From contig CAMLGD010000133.1 in NCBI GenBank assembly GCA_946479405.1, positions 1-9,150 of the forward strand: 9,150 nucleotides of DNA, given 5' to 3'. This DNA is from an uncultured Vogesella sp. Its GTDB lineage: Bacteria; Pseudomonadota; Gammaproteobacteria; Burkholderiales; Chromobacteriaceae. A model generated the notes under the pieces. The model searched no databases. It was not told the DNA's origin and saw only the letters and a program-made list of their open reading frames with translations. Shown here piece by piece: positions 1 to 7,000 of the stretch; positions within the stretch are counted from its first letter, which is position 1, and the number at the start of each line of letters is the position of its first letter. A program made the position numbers and the translations under genes.

Positions 1-2
1 CC

Positions 3-440
3 ATGAACGACACCCAGATCGAGTTGGTGCAACGCACCTGGGATCAACTGTTCTACGACCGCGAACAGTTCACCAGCGACATCTACGCTGCGCTGTTCCG
101 GCTTGATCCCTCGCTGCGTCCGATGTTCAACCTGCCGCCGGAAAGGCTGGTGCAGAACCTGAGCCGCACGCTCAACACCATCCTCACCAGCCTGCACGAG
201 CCGGACAGCATCCGTTTCATTCTGGTCCGCCTCGGCGCCCAGCACCTGAACTACGGCGTGCAGCCGGCACACTTCGCCACCCTCAAGGCGGCGCTGACCG
301 AGGTACTGCAACAGTATCTGCACACCCAGCTAAATCCGGAGCTGGCCGAAGCCTGGTCGCAAGCCTACGACCTGATTGCCGGCATGATGCTGGAAGGACT
401 GGCGCAGGCGGCCGCCCGGCAAGCCCCGCCAGCACCATGA
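3..440 (+). CDS. Single-domain globin (flavohaemoglobin/Vitreoscilla haemoglobin-like), 145 aa
   Basis: This is a haem-binding globin, likely cytoplasmic. It would bind O2, NO or another haem ligand; the physiological role is not readable from sequence. Against Vitreoscilla haemoglobin from memory, the B10 tyrosine is Tyr28 (DIYAALF), CD1 Phe is Phe42 (RPMFNL) and the proximal F8 histidine is His81 (GAQHLNYGV). The C-terminal helix AWSQAYDLIAGMM (117-129) also matches that family. The protein ends where the globin fold ends, so there is no FAD/NAD reductase domain and it needs an outside electron donor if it is enzymatic. Odd points: the tyrosine and glutamate that hydrogen-bond the proximal histidine in flavohaemoglobins are Phe91 and Leu133 here, and the distal Gln is shifted (Gln51) or replaced (Asn52). 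The ATG is 2 bases into the window, so its ribosome binding site cannot be seen; the start fits the usual globin N-terminus. Family is fairly sure, function is open. Confidence 0.85.
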   Translation: MNDTQIELVQRTWDQLFYDREQFTSDIYAALFRLDPSLRPMFNLPPERLVQNLSRTLNTILTSLHEPDSIRFILVRLGAQHLNYGVQPAHFATLKAALTEVLQQYLHTQLNPELAEAWSQAYDLIAGMMLEGLAQAAARQAPPAP

Positions 441-442
441 AC

Positions 443-478
443 GACCGAGCCCGGCGCCATACCGCACCGGGCCCGGTC
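443..478 (-). terminator. Strong hairpin between convergent globin and pirin genes, probable terminator
   Basis: Read on the minus strand, bases 478-464 pair with 457-443. This gives a stem of about 15 bp, including two G-U pairs, with a 6-base loop. It starts 16 bases after the pirin stop codon and just after the globin stop (440). On the plus strand the same stem has two A-C mismatches, so it is better formed in the pirin transcript. No long T-run follows (only GTTC), so it is either a weak intrinsic terminator or a 3' end-protecting structure serving one or both convergent genes. Confidence 0.5.
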
Positions 479-493
479 TACCGGCCGCACTGA

Positions 494-1189
494 TCAAGCC
501 AGATCAAACACCAGTGCCTGCAGCGGCTCGCGGCCAACGTTGCGCAGGGTGTAGGCCGGCAGCTCGGTCACCTTGGCGGCATCGCCCGGGCCAAGCTGGT
601 TATCTGCCAGCTGCAACTGCCCTGTCACCACGTGCACATAGCTGCAACGCCCCGGCTGCTGGCTGAATTCCAGCGCCTCGCCCGGTGCCAGAATCAGCTG
701 GTACAGGCGCGCATCCTGTCGCATCTGCAGGCTGCCGTCGGCACCGTCCGGCGATGCCACCAGCGTCAGTCCTGGCGCCATGCCGAAATCTTTCTGCTGG
801 TAGCCCGGCTCGCCGCCACGCTGGTTTGGTTCGATCCAGATCTGCAGGAAGCGCAGTTCCTCGCTGTCACTGGCGTTGTACTCGCTGTGCAGGATGCCGC
901 GACCGGCGCTCATCAGCTGGAATTCGCCGGCGCGCAGCACCTCCTCGGTGCCGGTGGAGTCGCGGTGGCGGATGGCGCCCAGCAGCACGTAGCTGATGAT
1001 TTCCATGTCGCGGTGGCCGTGGGTGTCGAAACCGGCGCGCGGCAGCACGCGGTCGTCGTTGATCACCCGCAGGTCGGAAAAGCCCATGTGCGCCGGGTCG
1101 TAGTAGCTGGCGAACGAGAAGCTGTGGCGGCTTTGCAGCCAGCCAAAATCAGCCTGGCCACGGGAATCGGCGCTGCGAATATCGATCAT
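494..1189 (-). CDS. Pirin family protein (YhhW-like bicupin), 231 aa
   Basis: This is a pirin-family double cupin that binds a metal. E. coli YhhW and human pirin show quercetin 2,3-dioxygenase activity in vitro, but the natural substrate in bacteria is unsettled. The N-terminal cupin carries the four expected metal ligands at the positions known for YhhW: His57 and His59 (DTHGHRDME), then His101 and Glu103 (GILHSEYNAS). The C-terminal cupin half (about 125-231) has no such cluster, as usual. The reading frame stays open 53 codons further upstream. I chose the ATG at 1189 because AGGAGA lies 9 bases before it (CAGGAGAACTCACC) and the protein then starts MIDIRSADSRG, as in the family. It is divergent from arsA over 269 bases and convergent with the globin. 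No adjacent gene points to a substrate. Family call is firm; the enzymatic role is inferred. Confidence 0.92.
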   Translation of the reverse strand: MIDIRSADSRGQADFGWLQSRHSFSFASYYDPAHMGFSDLRVINDDRVLPRAGFDTHGHRDMEIISYVLLGAIRHRDSTGTEEVLRAGEFQLMSAGRGILHSEYNASDSEELRFLQIWIEPNQRGGEPGYQQKDFGMAPGLTLVASPDGADGSLQMRQDARLYQLILAPGEALEFSQQPGRCSYVHVVTGQLQLADNQLGPGDAAKVTELPAYTLRNVGREPLQALVFDLA

Positions 1190-1458
1190 GGTGAGTTCTC
1201 CTGAACAAGTTGCCCAGCAGACAGAGCGGCAGAGTGTGCCGTGCCTGCTGTGATGCCCGTCACTGTAATCCGGTTGCCGGCAAAGAAAAATCGCATAAAT
1301 TCGCGTAGCTATTTCAGTAAAACAGAACAAGCCGATAACCCTGTGCATGACGCCCCTGCGCGCACTTGATGCAGCACAAGCCCGCCGGCCGCCAGCGCCC
1401 GCTACACCGATAGTTGTAATATCGTTTAATTAACTGTGTTGCTACCCGGAGCGCCGCC
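1190..1458. promoter_or_regulatory. Divergent promoter region between the pirin gene and arsA, with inverted repeats
   Basis: This non-coding 269-base stretch must hold the promoters of both flanking genes. The right end is AT-rich against a GC-rich background. It contains TAATAT (1417-1422), a possible arsA -10 without a clear -35 partner, an inverted repeat CGATA-N7-TATCG (1408-1424) that overlaps it, and the 8-base palindrome TTAATTAA (1426-1433). ArsA has a modest GGAG at 1448-1451, 7 bases before its ATG. A second AT-rich patch (about 1282-1325) may serve the pirin gene. I could not recognise a classical ArsR operator. Promoter placement is inference. Confidence 0.4.
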
Positions 1459-3222
1459 ATGCACTTTCTGCACGCCTTACCAGCCTATGTGTTCTTTACC
1501 GGCAAGGGCGGGGTCGGCAAGACCTCGCTGGCCTGCGCCACAGCAGTAAAACTGGCCGATGCCGGCCAGCGCGTGCTGCTGGTCAGCACCGATCCGGCCT
1601 CCAACATCGGCCAGGTATTCGGCCAGGCCATCGGCAACCACATTGTCGCCATCGCCGCCGTACCCGGACTGGCGGCGCTGGAAATCGACCCGCAGGCCGC
1701 CGCGCAGGACTACCGCGACCGCATCGTCGGCCCGGCACGCGGCGTGCTGCCGGAGGCCGAGGTGCGCAGCATGGAGGAACAGCTGTCCGGCGCCTGCACC
1801 ACCGAGATCGCCGCCTTCGACGAGTTCACCGCCCTGCTGACCGATGCCGCGCTGCTGCGCGACTACGATCACATCGTGTTCGACACCGCCCCCACCGGCC
1901 ACACCATCCGCCTGCTGCAGCTGCCGGGGGCGTGGAGCGGCTTTCTGGACAGCGGCCAGGGCGATGCCTCCTGCCTGGGGCCGCTGGCCGGCCTCGACAA
2001 GCAGCGCAGCCGCTACCACGCGGCAGTGGCGGCGCTCACCGATCCGGCGCGTACCCGGCTGGTGCTGGTGGCCCGCGCCCAACAGGCCACGCTGCGCGAG
2101 GTGGCGCGCACCCGCCAGGAGTTGGCCGCACTGGGCATGACCGAACCGCAGCTGGTACTCAATGGCGTGCTGCCGCAAACCGCCTGCGATGGCGACCCGC
2201 TGGCCGAGGCGGTGTGGCAGCGCGAGCAAGCCGCACTGGCCGCCATGCCGGCCGAGCTGGCCAGCCTGCCGCTGGACACCGTGCCGCTGCTGCCGGTGAA
2301 CCTGGTGGGCGTGGCGGCGCTGCGCCAGCTGCTGGTGGTAGCGCCGGCCGTCGACAACAGCGCTGCGGCCAACCTTTCCCTGCCGCCGCTGCCACAGCTG
2401 GCAAGCCTGGTAGATGAGCTGGCGGCCAACGGCCATGGCCTGATCATGCTGATGGGCAAGGGCGGCGTGGGCAAGACCACCATGGCGGCCGCCATCGCCG
2501 TACAGTTAGCCGCACGCGGCCATGCGGTGCATCTCACCACCTCCGACCCCGCCGGCCAGCTGGATGCCAGCCTGCAGAACAGCCTGCCCACCCTCAGCAT
2601 CAGCCGCATCGATCCACAAGCCGCCACCGAGCAGTACCGCGCGCAGGTAATGGCCAGCAAGGGCAAACAGCTGGACGAACAGGGCCGCGCCATGCTGGCG
2701 GAAGACCTGCGCTCGCCCTGCACCGAGGAAATCGCCGTGTTCCAGGCGTTCTCGCGGGTGATCCGCGAATCCGGCCGCAAGTTCGTGGTGCTGGACACCG
2801 CCCCCACCGGCCACACGCTGTTGCTGCTGGATGCCACCGGTGCCTACCACCGCGAGGTGGTGCGGCAGATGGGCGAGCGCCTGCACTTCACCACCCCGAT
2901 GATGCAGCTGCAGGACCCGGCGCAGACGCGGGTGCTGATCGTTACCCTGGCGGAAACCACGCCGGTGCTGGAAGCCGCCGGGCTGCAGGCCGACCTGCGC
3001 CGTGCCGGCATCGAGCCATGGGGCTGGATCATCAATAACTGTCTGGCCCAGGCGCAACCACGAGCCGCGCTGCTGCGCCAGCGCGCCGCCAGCGAGCTGC
3101 CGCTGATCGCCCAGGTGCAACGGCAGCACAGCCAGCGGCTGGCGGTGGTGCCGCTGCAGCAGCAGGAGCCGACCGGCGTGGCGGCGCTGCTGGCGCTGGG
3201 CGCGGAGGCCGGCGGCGACTAA
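1459..3222 (+). CDS. arsA: Arsenite/antimonite-stimulated pump ATPase ArsA, two-domain, 587 aa
   Basis: ArsA is the cytoplasmic ATPase that normally docks on the membrane carrier ArsB and uses ATP hydrolysis to drive As(III)/Sb(III) export. Both halves are complete. A1 has the P-loop GKGGVGKT at 15-22, a switch I STDPAS with Asp45, and DTAPTGH (142-148). A2 has GKGGVGKT at 333-340, TSDPAGQ (361-367) and DTAPTGH (446-452). The three metalloid-binding cysteines are Cys113, Cys172 and Cys421, matching Cys113/172/422 of the plasmid R773 enzyme (583 aa), so metalloid activation is expected. A linker of about 30 residues (around 295-325) joins the halves. The ATG is preceded by GGAG with 7-base spacing. 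Odd: no arsB, arsC, arsD or arsR is in the window; the neighbours are a pirin gene and a guanine deaminase. A Get3-like role is the alternative, but the cysteine triad and tandem layout favour ArsA. Confidence 0.95.
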   Translation: MHFLHALPAYVFFTGKGGVGKTSLACATAVKLADAGQRVLLVSTDPASNIGQVFGQAIGNHIVAIAAVPGLAALEIDPQAAAQDYRDRIVGPARGVLPEAEVRSMEEQLSGACTTEIAAFDEFTALLTDAALLRDYDHIVFDTAPTGHTIRLLQLPGAWSGFLDSGQGDASCLGPLAGLDKQRSRYHAAVAALTDPARTRLVLVARAQQATLREVARTRQELAALGMTEPQLVLNGVLPQTACDGDPLAEAVWQREQAALAAMPAELASLPLDTVPLLPVNLVGVAALRQLLVVAPAVDNSAAANLSLPPLPQLASLVDELAANGHGLIMLMGKGGVGKTTMAAAIAVQLAARGHAVHLTTSDPAGQLDASLQNSLPTLSISRIDPQAATEQYRAQVMASKGKQLDEQGRAMLAEDLRSPCTEEIAVFQAFSRVIRESGRKFVVLDTAPTGHTLLLLDATGAYHREVVRQMGERLHFTTPMMQLQDPAQTRVLIVTLAETTPVLEAAGLQADLRRAGIEPWGWIINNCLAQAQPRAALLRQRAASELPLIAQVQRQHSQRLAVVPLQQQEPTGVAALLALGAEAGGD

Positions 3223-3225
3223 GCC

Positions 3226-3240
3226 GCTGGCGTCGCCAGC
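3226..3240. terminator. Short perfect inverted repeat between convergent arsA and guaD stops
   Basis: GCTGGCG-T-CGCCAGC is a perfect 7-base inverted repeat around a single central base, filling most of the 19-base gap between the arsA stop (3220-3222) and the guaD stop (3242-3244). It would fold as a 6-bp stem with a 3-base loop in either transcript. There is no T-run on either side, so it is only a candidate bidirectional terminator or mRNA 3' end structure. Confidence 0.4.
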
Positions 3241-3241
3241 A

Positions 3242-4549
3242 TTACCCGGCGACAGGCGCTTGCCATCGGCGGCCGGCCACATAGGTTGCCGCCACGCAGC
3301 GCTCGTCGCCCAGCGTGGCCAGCGCGAACAGCCGCTGCGCCAGCGTGTGTTCTCCCTGCAGGCGAAAGGCCAGCTCCGGCGTGGCCGTCAGGTCCAGCAC
3401 CACGCAATCGGCCTCCTTGCCGACCGTAAAATTGCCCAGGCAGTGTTCCAGCCGCAGCGCCTGCGCCCCGGCCAGCGTCGCCAGATACCAGCCGCGCAGC
3501 GGCGGCAACGGCTGCTGCAGGCATTGCGACACCTTGTAGCCATCGGCCAGGGTGCGGATCAGGCTCAGCGAGGTGCCGGCACCGATATCGGTGGCCAGCC
3601 CCACCGCCACCCCGGCCTGCCGCGCCGCCCGGTAATCGAAAAAACCGCTGCCCAGAAACAGGTTGGAGCTGGGACAGAAGGCAATGGCGGTGCCGCTCTC
3701 TGCCAGCAGCTGCCGCTGCGCATCATGCAGGTGAATGCCGTGGCCGTAGATGCAGCGCGGCCCCAGCAGGCCGTAGTGGCGATACACGTCCAGATAGTCG
3801 CTGCAGCCCGGAAACAGCTGCGTCACCCATTGGCATTCGCTGCGGTTTTCCGCCAGGTGCGATTGCACGTACAGCCCGGGGCTGCTGGCATACAACTCGC
3901 CGGCCAGCTGCAGCTGCCGCGGCGTGGAAGTGGGGGCAAAGCGCGGCGTCACCGCGTAGGCCAGCCGCCCCTTGCCATGCCAGCGCGCAATCAGCGCGGC
4001 GGATTCGGCGGCGCCGCGCTCGGCGCTGTCGCACAGCGCGGGCGGTGCGTGGCGGTCCATCAGCACCTTGCCGCCGATCAGCCGCATATTGCGCGCCAGC
4101 GCCGCCGCCATCAGCGCATCCACCGACACCGGGTGCACGGTGGCAAACACTGCCGCGGTGGTAGTGCCGTGCGCCAGCAGCCGGTCCAGCACGAAATCCG
4201 CCGTGCGCCGTGCCAGTTCGGCATCGGCAAACGCCGCCTCGGCCGGAAAGGTGTAGTCCTGCAGCCAATCCAGCAACTGGCGGCCAAAGGCACCGATGAT
4301 GCCGACCTGCGCATAGTGCAAATGGCAGTCGATCAGCCCGGGCAGAATCAAGCGGTCGCGGTGGTCGTGCACGTTGGCCGCGGCCAAGCTTTGCGCACTC
4401 AGTTCCGCCCAGGCGCCACAGCCGGCGATATGGCCATTCCGCATCGCCACGTAGCCGTCCGGCCAGTGCTGCCACGCCGCCGCATCGTCGTCCGGCCCCG
4501 GATCATGCAGAAAATGCAGTACCTCGCCCCGCAGAATGGTGTCTTGCAC
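3242..4549 (-). CDS. guaD: Guanine deaminase, 435 aa
   Basis: This amidohydrolase-superfamily enzyme hydrolyses guanine to xanthine and ammonia in purine salvage, in the cytoplasm. Length (435 aa) and sequence follow E. coli GuaD (439 aa) throughout. Visible motifs include PGLIDCHLHYAQ with Zn ligands His76 and His78, the guanine-site stretch TPRFAPTS (201-208), HLAEN with His231 and Glu234, GHGIHL with His270, and ATDIGAGTS with Asp321. KVLMDRHAPP (161-170) and ATVHPVSVDAL (136-146) are also typical. The start is GTG at 4549-4547, with GAGAGG 7 bases upstream; no in-frame ATG offers a better beginning. It converges on arsA with only 19 bases between the stops and is divergent from the reductase gene over 200 bases. 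No xanthine dehydrogenase or purine permease lies next to it here. Confidence 0.95.
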   Translation of the reverse strand: MQDTILRGEVLHFLHDPGPDDDAAAWQHWPDGYVAMRNGHIAGCGAWAELSAQSLAAANVHDHRDRLILPGLIDCHLHYAQVGIIGAFGRQLLDWLQDYTFPAEAAFADAELARRTADFVLDRLLAHGTTTAAVFATVHPVSVDALMAAALARNMRLIGGKVLMDRHAPPALCDSAERGAAESAALIARWHGKGRLAYAVTPRFAPTSTPRQLQLAGELYASSPGLYVQSHLAENRSECQWVTQLFPGCSDYLDVYRHYGLLGPRCIYGHGIHLHDAQRQLLAESGTAIAFCPSSNLFLGSGFFDYRAARQAGVAVGLATDIGAGTSLSLIRTLADGYKVSQCLQQPLPPLRGWYLATLAGAQALRLEHCLGNFTVGKEADCVVLDLTATPELAFRLQGEHTLAQRLFALATLGDERCVAATYVAGRRWQAPVAG

Positions 4550-4749
4550 GCCTTTGCCTCTCGTCCTGGAGTTCCTGCTTCGTTATGACGCATCCACCGC
4601 TGCTTGTCGCCGCCGGCAGTAGTCGACAGCGCACACAGAATGGCTGGTGGCGGCAAGGCGAATGGTCTTCACTGAAGCGAGGGCGCTCTGGCGTTAACCG
4701 CTGGCGCAGGATACCGATCGACGCCGGCACCACCGGCAGGGAGCACATC
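4550..4749. promoter_or_regulatory. Divergent intergenic region between guaD and the reductase gene
   Basis: These 200 bases hold the start regions of both genes. The frame of the reductase is open here (from 4585), but the product would be a basic, low-complexity N-terminal extension ahead of a Rossmann fold, so I read it as non-coding. A small hairpin GCCGG-CACCA-CCGGC (4723-4737) abuts the AGGGAG ribosome binding site (4738-4743) of the reductase gene. No convincing -35/-10 pair was found for either direction. Confidence 0.4.
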
Positions 4750-5325
4750 ATGCATATCGCCATTATCGGCAAGGGCAATGTCGGCACCGCACTGCAGGCC
4801 GGCCTGTCGCAGCTGGGGCATCAGGTACGCGCCGTGGGGCGCGATGCGCTGCTGGTACACCAGGCAGCGCTGGCCAGCGAGCTGATCATCCTGGCCATGC
4901 CGTTCAGCGAAACCGACAACGTGGTCACCGCGCTGGGCGTAGCGGCCAACGGCAAGGTGGTGGTGGACGCCACCAATCTGCTTACCGACAGCCTGCACCT
5001 GGCCGCCGGCTTCGACACCAGCGGCGCCGAGCAACTGCAGGCCAAGCTGCCGGCGGCGCGGGTGGTGAAGGCGTTCAACACCAGCTTTGCCGGCACCATG
5101 GCCAGCGGCCACGTCAAGGGTGAGCAGCTGGTGGGGCTGGTGGCCGGCGACGACGCGCCCGCCAAGCAGACGGTGCTGGAGCTGGTGGATGCGCTGGGCT
5201 TCGACGCGGTGGACGCCGGCCCGTTGCTGATGGCGCGCTACCTGGAGCCGATGGCGCTGCTCAACATCCGCCTGGCCTATGTGCAGGGGTTGGGGCCGAA
5301 CATGGGCTTCCGCCTGGTGCGCTAG
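4750..5325 (+). CDS. NADP-binding oxidoreductase, F420-dependent NADP reductase (NAD_binding, FNO-like) family, 191 aa
   Basis: This is a small Rossmann-fold protein of the family that includes F420H2:NADP oxidoreductase. Its N-terminus is a beta strand followed by GKGNVG (7-12), the dinucleotide-binding loop. An Arg at 31, just after the second strand (VRAVGRD), would suit the 2'-phosphate of NADP. Further family features are LAMPF (48-52), VVDATNLL (71-78), VVKAFNT (105-111) and the C-terminal LEPMALLNIRLAY helix (165-177). No F420-dedicated partner is nearby, and F420 is not expected in most proteobacteria. The natural acceptor is therefore unknown; many bacterial members are NADP-dependent reductases of undefined substrate. 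I chose the ATG at 4750 because AGGGAG lies 6 bases upstream and the fold starts immediately. The gene stands alone, divergent from guaD. Family is firm, function open. Confidence 0.82.
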   Translation: MHIAIIGKGNVGTALQAGLSQLGHQVRAVGRDALLVHQAALASELIILAMPFSETDNVVTALGVAANGKVVVDATNLLTDSLHLAAGFDTSGAEQLQAKLPAARVVKAFNTSFAGTMASGHVKGEQLVGLVAGDDAPAKQTVLELVDALGFDAVDAGPLLMARYLEPMALLNIRLAYVQGLGPNMGFRLVR

Positions 5326-5362
5326 CACCACGGTTGGCCGCAGCCGCCCTGCCCGCAGCGGC

Positions 5363-5398
5363 AAAAAAAACGCCCCGCATCACGTGGATGACGGGGCG
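5363..5398 (-). terminator. Rho-independent terminator of the ahpC-ahpF transcript
   Basis: On the minus strand the 7-base arm 5398-5392 (CGCCCCG) pairs with 5377-5371. After a single-base bulge (5391), CATC (5390-5387) pairs with GATG (5381-5378), leaving a 5-base loop. Eight U residues follow (the A-run 5363-5370 on the plus strand). It starts 27 bases after the ahpF stop codon. The GC-rich stem plus uninterrupted U-tract is a textbook intrinsic terminator. It works only in the ahpF direction; on the plus strand no T-run follows for the reductase gene. Confidence 0.95.
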
Positions 5399-5425
5399 CC
5401 CAAGGAGGCATGAATTCTTTGTGGC

Positions 5426-7000
5426 CTAGTCAGCGGCAACGCCGCTGCGAATCAGGTGGTCGAAGGCACCGAGCGCGGCCTTGGCACCCTCGCCCATGGC
5501 GATGATGATCTGCTTGTACGGCACGTCGGTCACGTCGCCGGCGGCAAACACGCCCGGCACGGTGGTGTCCTGATGGCGGCCAACCAGAATCTCGCCGCGG
5601 CTGGACAGCTCCACGCTGCCGCGCAGCCAGTCGGTGTTCGGCAACAGGCCGATCTGCACGAAAATCCCTTCCAGTGCGATGTGGCGAGCCTCACCGCTGG
5701 CACGGTCAATATAGTCAAGGCCGTTCACCTTGCTGCCATCGCCCGTCACTGCGGTGGTCTGCGCCTGCAGGATCACCGTGACATTGGGCAGGCTGCGCAG
5801 CTTGTTCTGCAGCACCGCGTCGGCGCGCATGGCATCGCCGAATTCCAGCAGGGTGACATGCGCCACGATGCCGGCGAGATCAATGGCCGCTTCCACACCG
5901 GAGTTGCCGCCACCCACCACCGCCACGCGCTTGCCCTTGAACAGCGGGCCGTCGCAGTGCGGGCAGTAGGCCACGCCCTTGTTGCGGTATTCCTTTTCGC
6001 CCGGCACGTTCATTTCGCGCCAGCGCGCGCCGGTAGCGATGATCACCGTTTTGGCTTTTAGTGTGGCGCCGCTTTGCAGCTGGATTTCGGTCAGGCCGCT
6101 GGCGCTTTCACTGGCGGCCACCAGCTTGCTGGCACGCTGCAGGTTCATCACGTCAACGTCGTATTCCTTGACGTGCTGCTCCAGCGCCATCGCCAGTTTC
6201 GGGCCTTCGGTTTCCTTTACCGAGATGAAGTTCTCGATGCCCATGGTGTCCAGCACCTGGCCGCCGAAACGCTCCGCCACCACCCCGGTACGAATGCCCT
6301 TGCGCGCAGTGTAGATGGCCGCCGCGGCACCAGCCGGCCCACCGCCGACCACCAGTACATCAAATGCGTCCTTGCCGGCGATTTTTTCCGCCTCGCGCGC
6401 CGCGGCACCGGTATCCAGCCGGGCGACGATCTCTTCCAGCCCCATGCGCCCCTGGCCGAACACTTCGCCGTTCAGGTACACGGTAGGCACCGACATGATC
6501 TGGCGCTCGTTCACTTCACTCTGGAACAGCGCGCCATCGATCATGGTGTGGCGGATGGTGGGGTTCAGCACCGCCATCAGGTTCAGCGCCTGCACCACGT
6601 CCGGGCAGTTCTGGCACGACAGCGAGATATAGGTTTCGAAGCGGAACTCGCCCTGCAGCTCTTGTACTTGCTGGATCAGCGCCTGCCCGGCCTTGGACGG
6701 ATGACCGCCCACCTGCAGCAGCGCCAGCACCAGCGAGGTGAATTCGTGCCCCATCGGCACACCGGCAAAACTGACGCGAGAAACAGGCTCACCGACGCGG
6801 CCAACGCTGAACGACGGCTGGCGCGCATCGTTGCCATCGAAGCGAGCGCTGACCTTGTCGGACAGGCTGGCGATGTCGATCAGCAGGCCGCGCACTTCCT
6901 CGTCCTTGGCGCCGCCGCCCAGGCTGGCGACCAGCTCGATCGGGTGTTGCAGATTGGTCAGGTAGTTTTGCAGTTGGGTCTTGATATTGTTGTCCAGCAT
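5426..7000 (-). CDS. ahpF: Alkyl hydroperoxide reductase subunit F, FAD disulfide reductase, 524 aa
   Basis: AhpF passes electrons from NAD(P)H through FAD and two redox disulfides to AhpC. The layout is complete. The N-terminal double thioredoxin-like domain (about 1-200) carries CQNC at Cys129/Cys132, which reduces AhpC. The FAD-binding motif is [12 protein letters not shown] (217-228). The thioredoxin-reductase-like CPHC is at Cys346/Cys349, followed by the pyridine nucleotide motif [12 protein letters not shown] (361-372). The FAD-contacting AAGDVTD lies near 486-492. E. coli AhpF is 521 aa. The frame runs open to 7219, but the ATG at 7000 has AAGGAG 8 bases upstream and gives the family start [10 protein letters not shown]. 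It lies 291 bases downstream of ahpC on the same strand, so the two are probably co-transcribed, and a strong terminator follows. An inverted repeat in the gap may tune its level. Confidence 0.97.
   Translation of the reverse strand: MLDNNIKTQLQNYLTNLQHPIELVASLGGGAKDEEVRGLLIDIASLSDKVSARFDGNDARQPSFSVGRVGEPVSRVSFAGVPMGHEFTSLVLALLQVGGHPSKAGQALIQQVQELQGEFRFETYISLSCQNCPDVVQALNLMAVLNPTIRHTMIDGALFQSEVNERQIMSVPTVYLNGEVFGQGRMGLEEIVARLDTGAAAREAEKIAGKDAFDVLVVGGGPAGAAAAIYTARKGIRTGVVAERFGGQVLDTMGIENFISVKETEGPKLAMALEQHVKEYDVDVMNLQRASKLVAASESASGLTEIQLQSGATLKAKTVIIATGARWREMNVPGEKEYRNKGVAYCPHCDGPLFKGKRVAVVGGGNSGVEAAIDLAGIVAHVTLLEFGDAMRADAVLQNKLRSLPNVTVILQAQTTAVTGDGSKVNGLDYIDRASGEARHIALEGIFVQIGLLPNTDWLRGSVELSSRGEILVGRHQDTTVPGVFAAGDVTDVPYKQIIIAMGEGAKAALGAFDHLIRSGVAAD

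Noticed and set aside
1190..1348. A 53-codon upstream extension of the pirin frame.
   Set aside because: AGGAGA lies just before the ATG at 1189, and the family N-terminus starts there. The extension overlaps the promoter region.
3260..4588. A 442-codon open frame on the plus strand, fully antisense to guaD.
   Set aside because: It is a GC-rich mirror frame of guaD: composition is rich in Arg, Gln, Ala and His with no recognisable fold, whereas the minus-strand frame is an unmistakable guanine deaminase.
4585..4749. An in-frame N-terminal extension of 55 codons on the reductase gene.
   Set aside because: A good ribosome binding site precedes the ATG at 4750 and the Rossmann strand begins at residue 2. 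The extension is Arg/Ser-rich and unrelated to the family.
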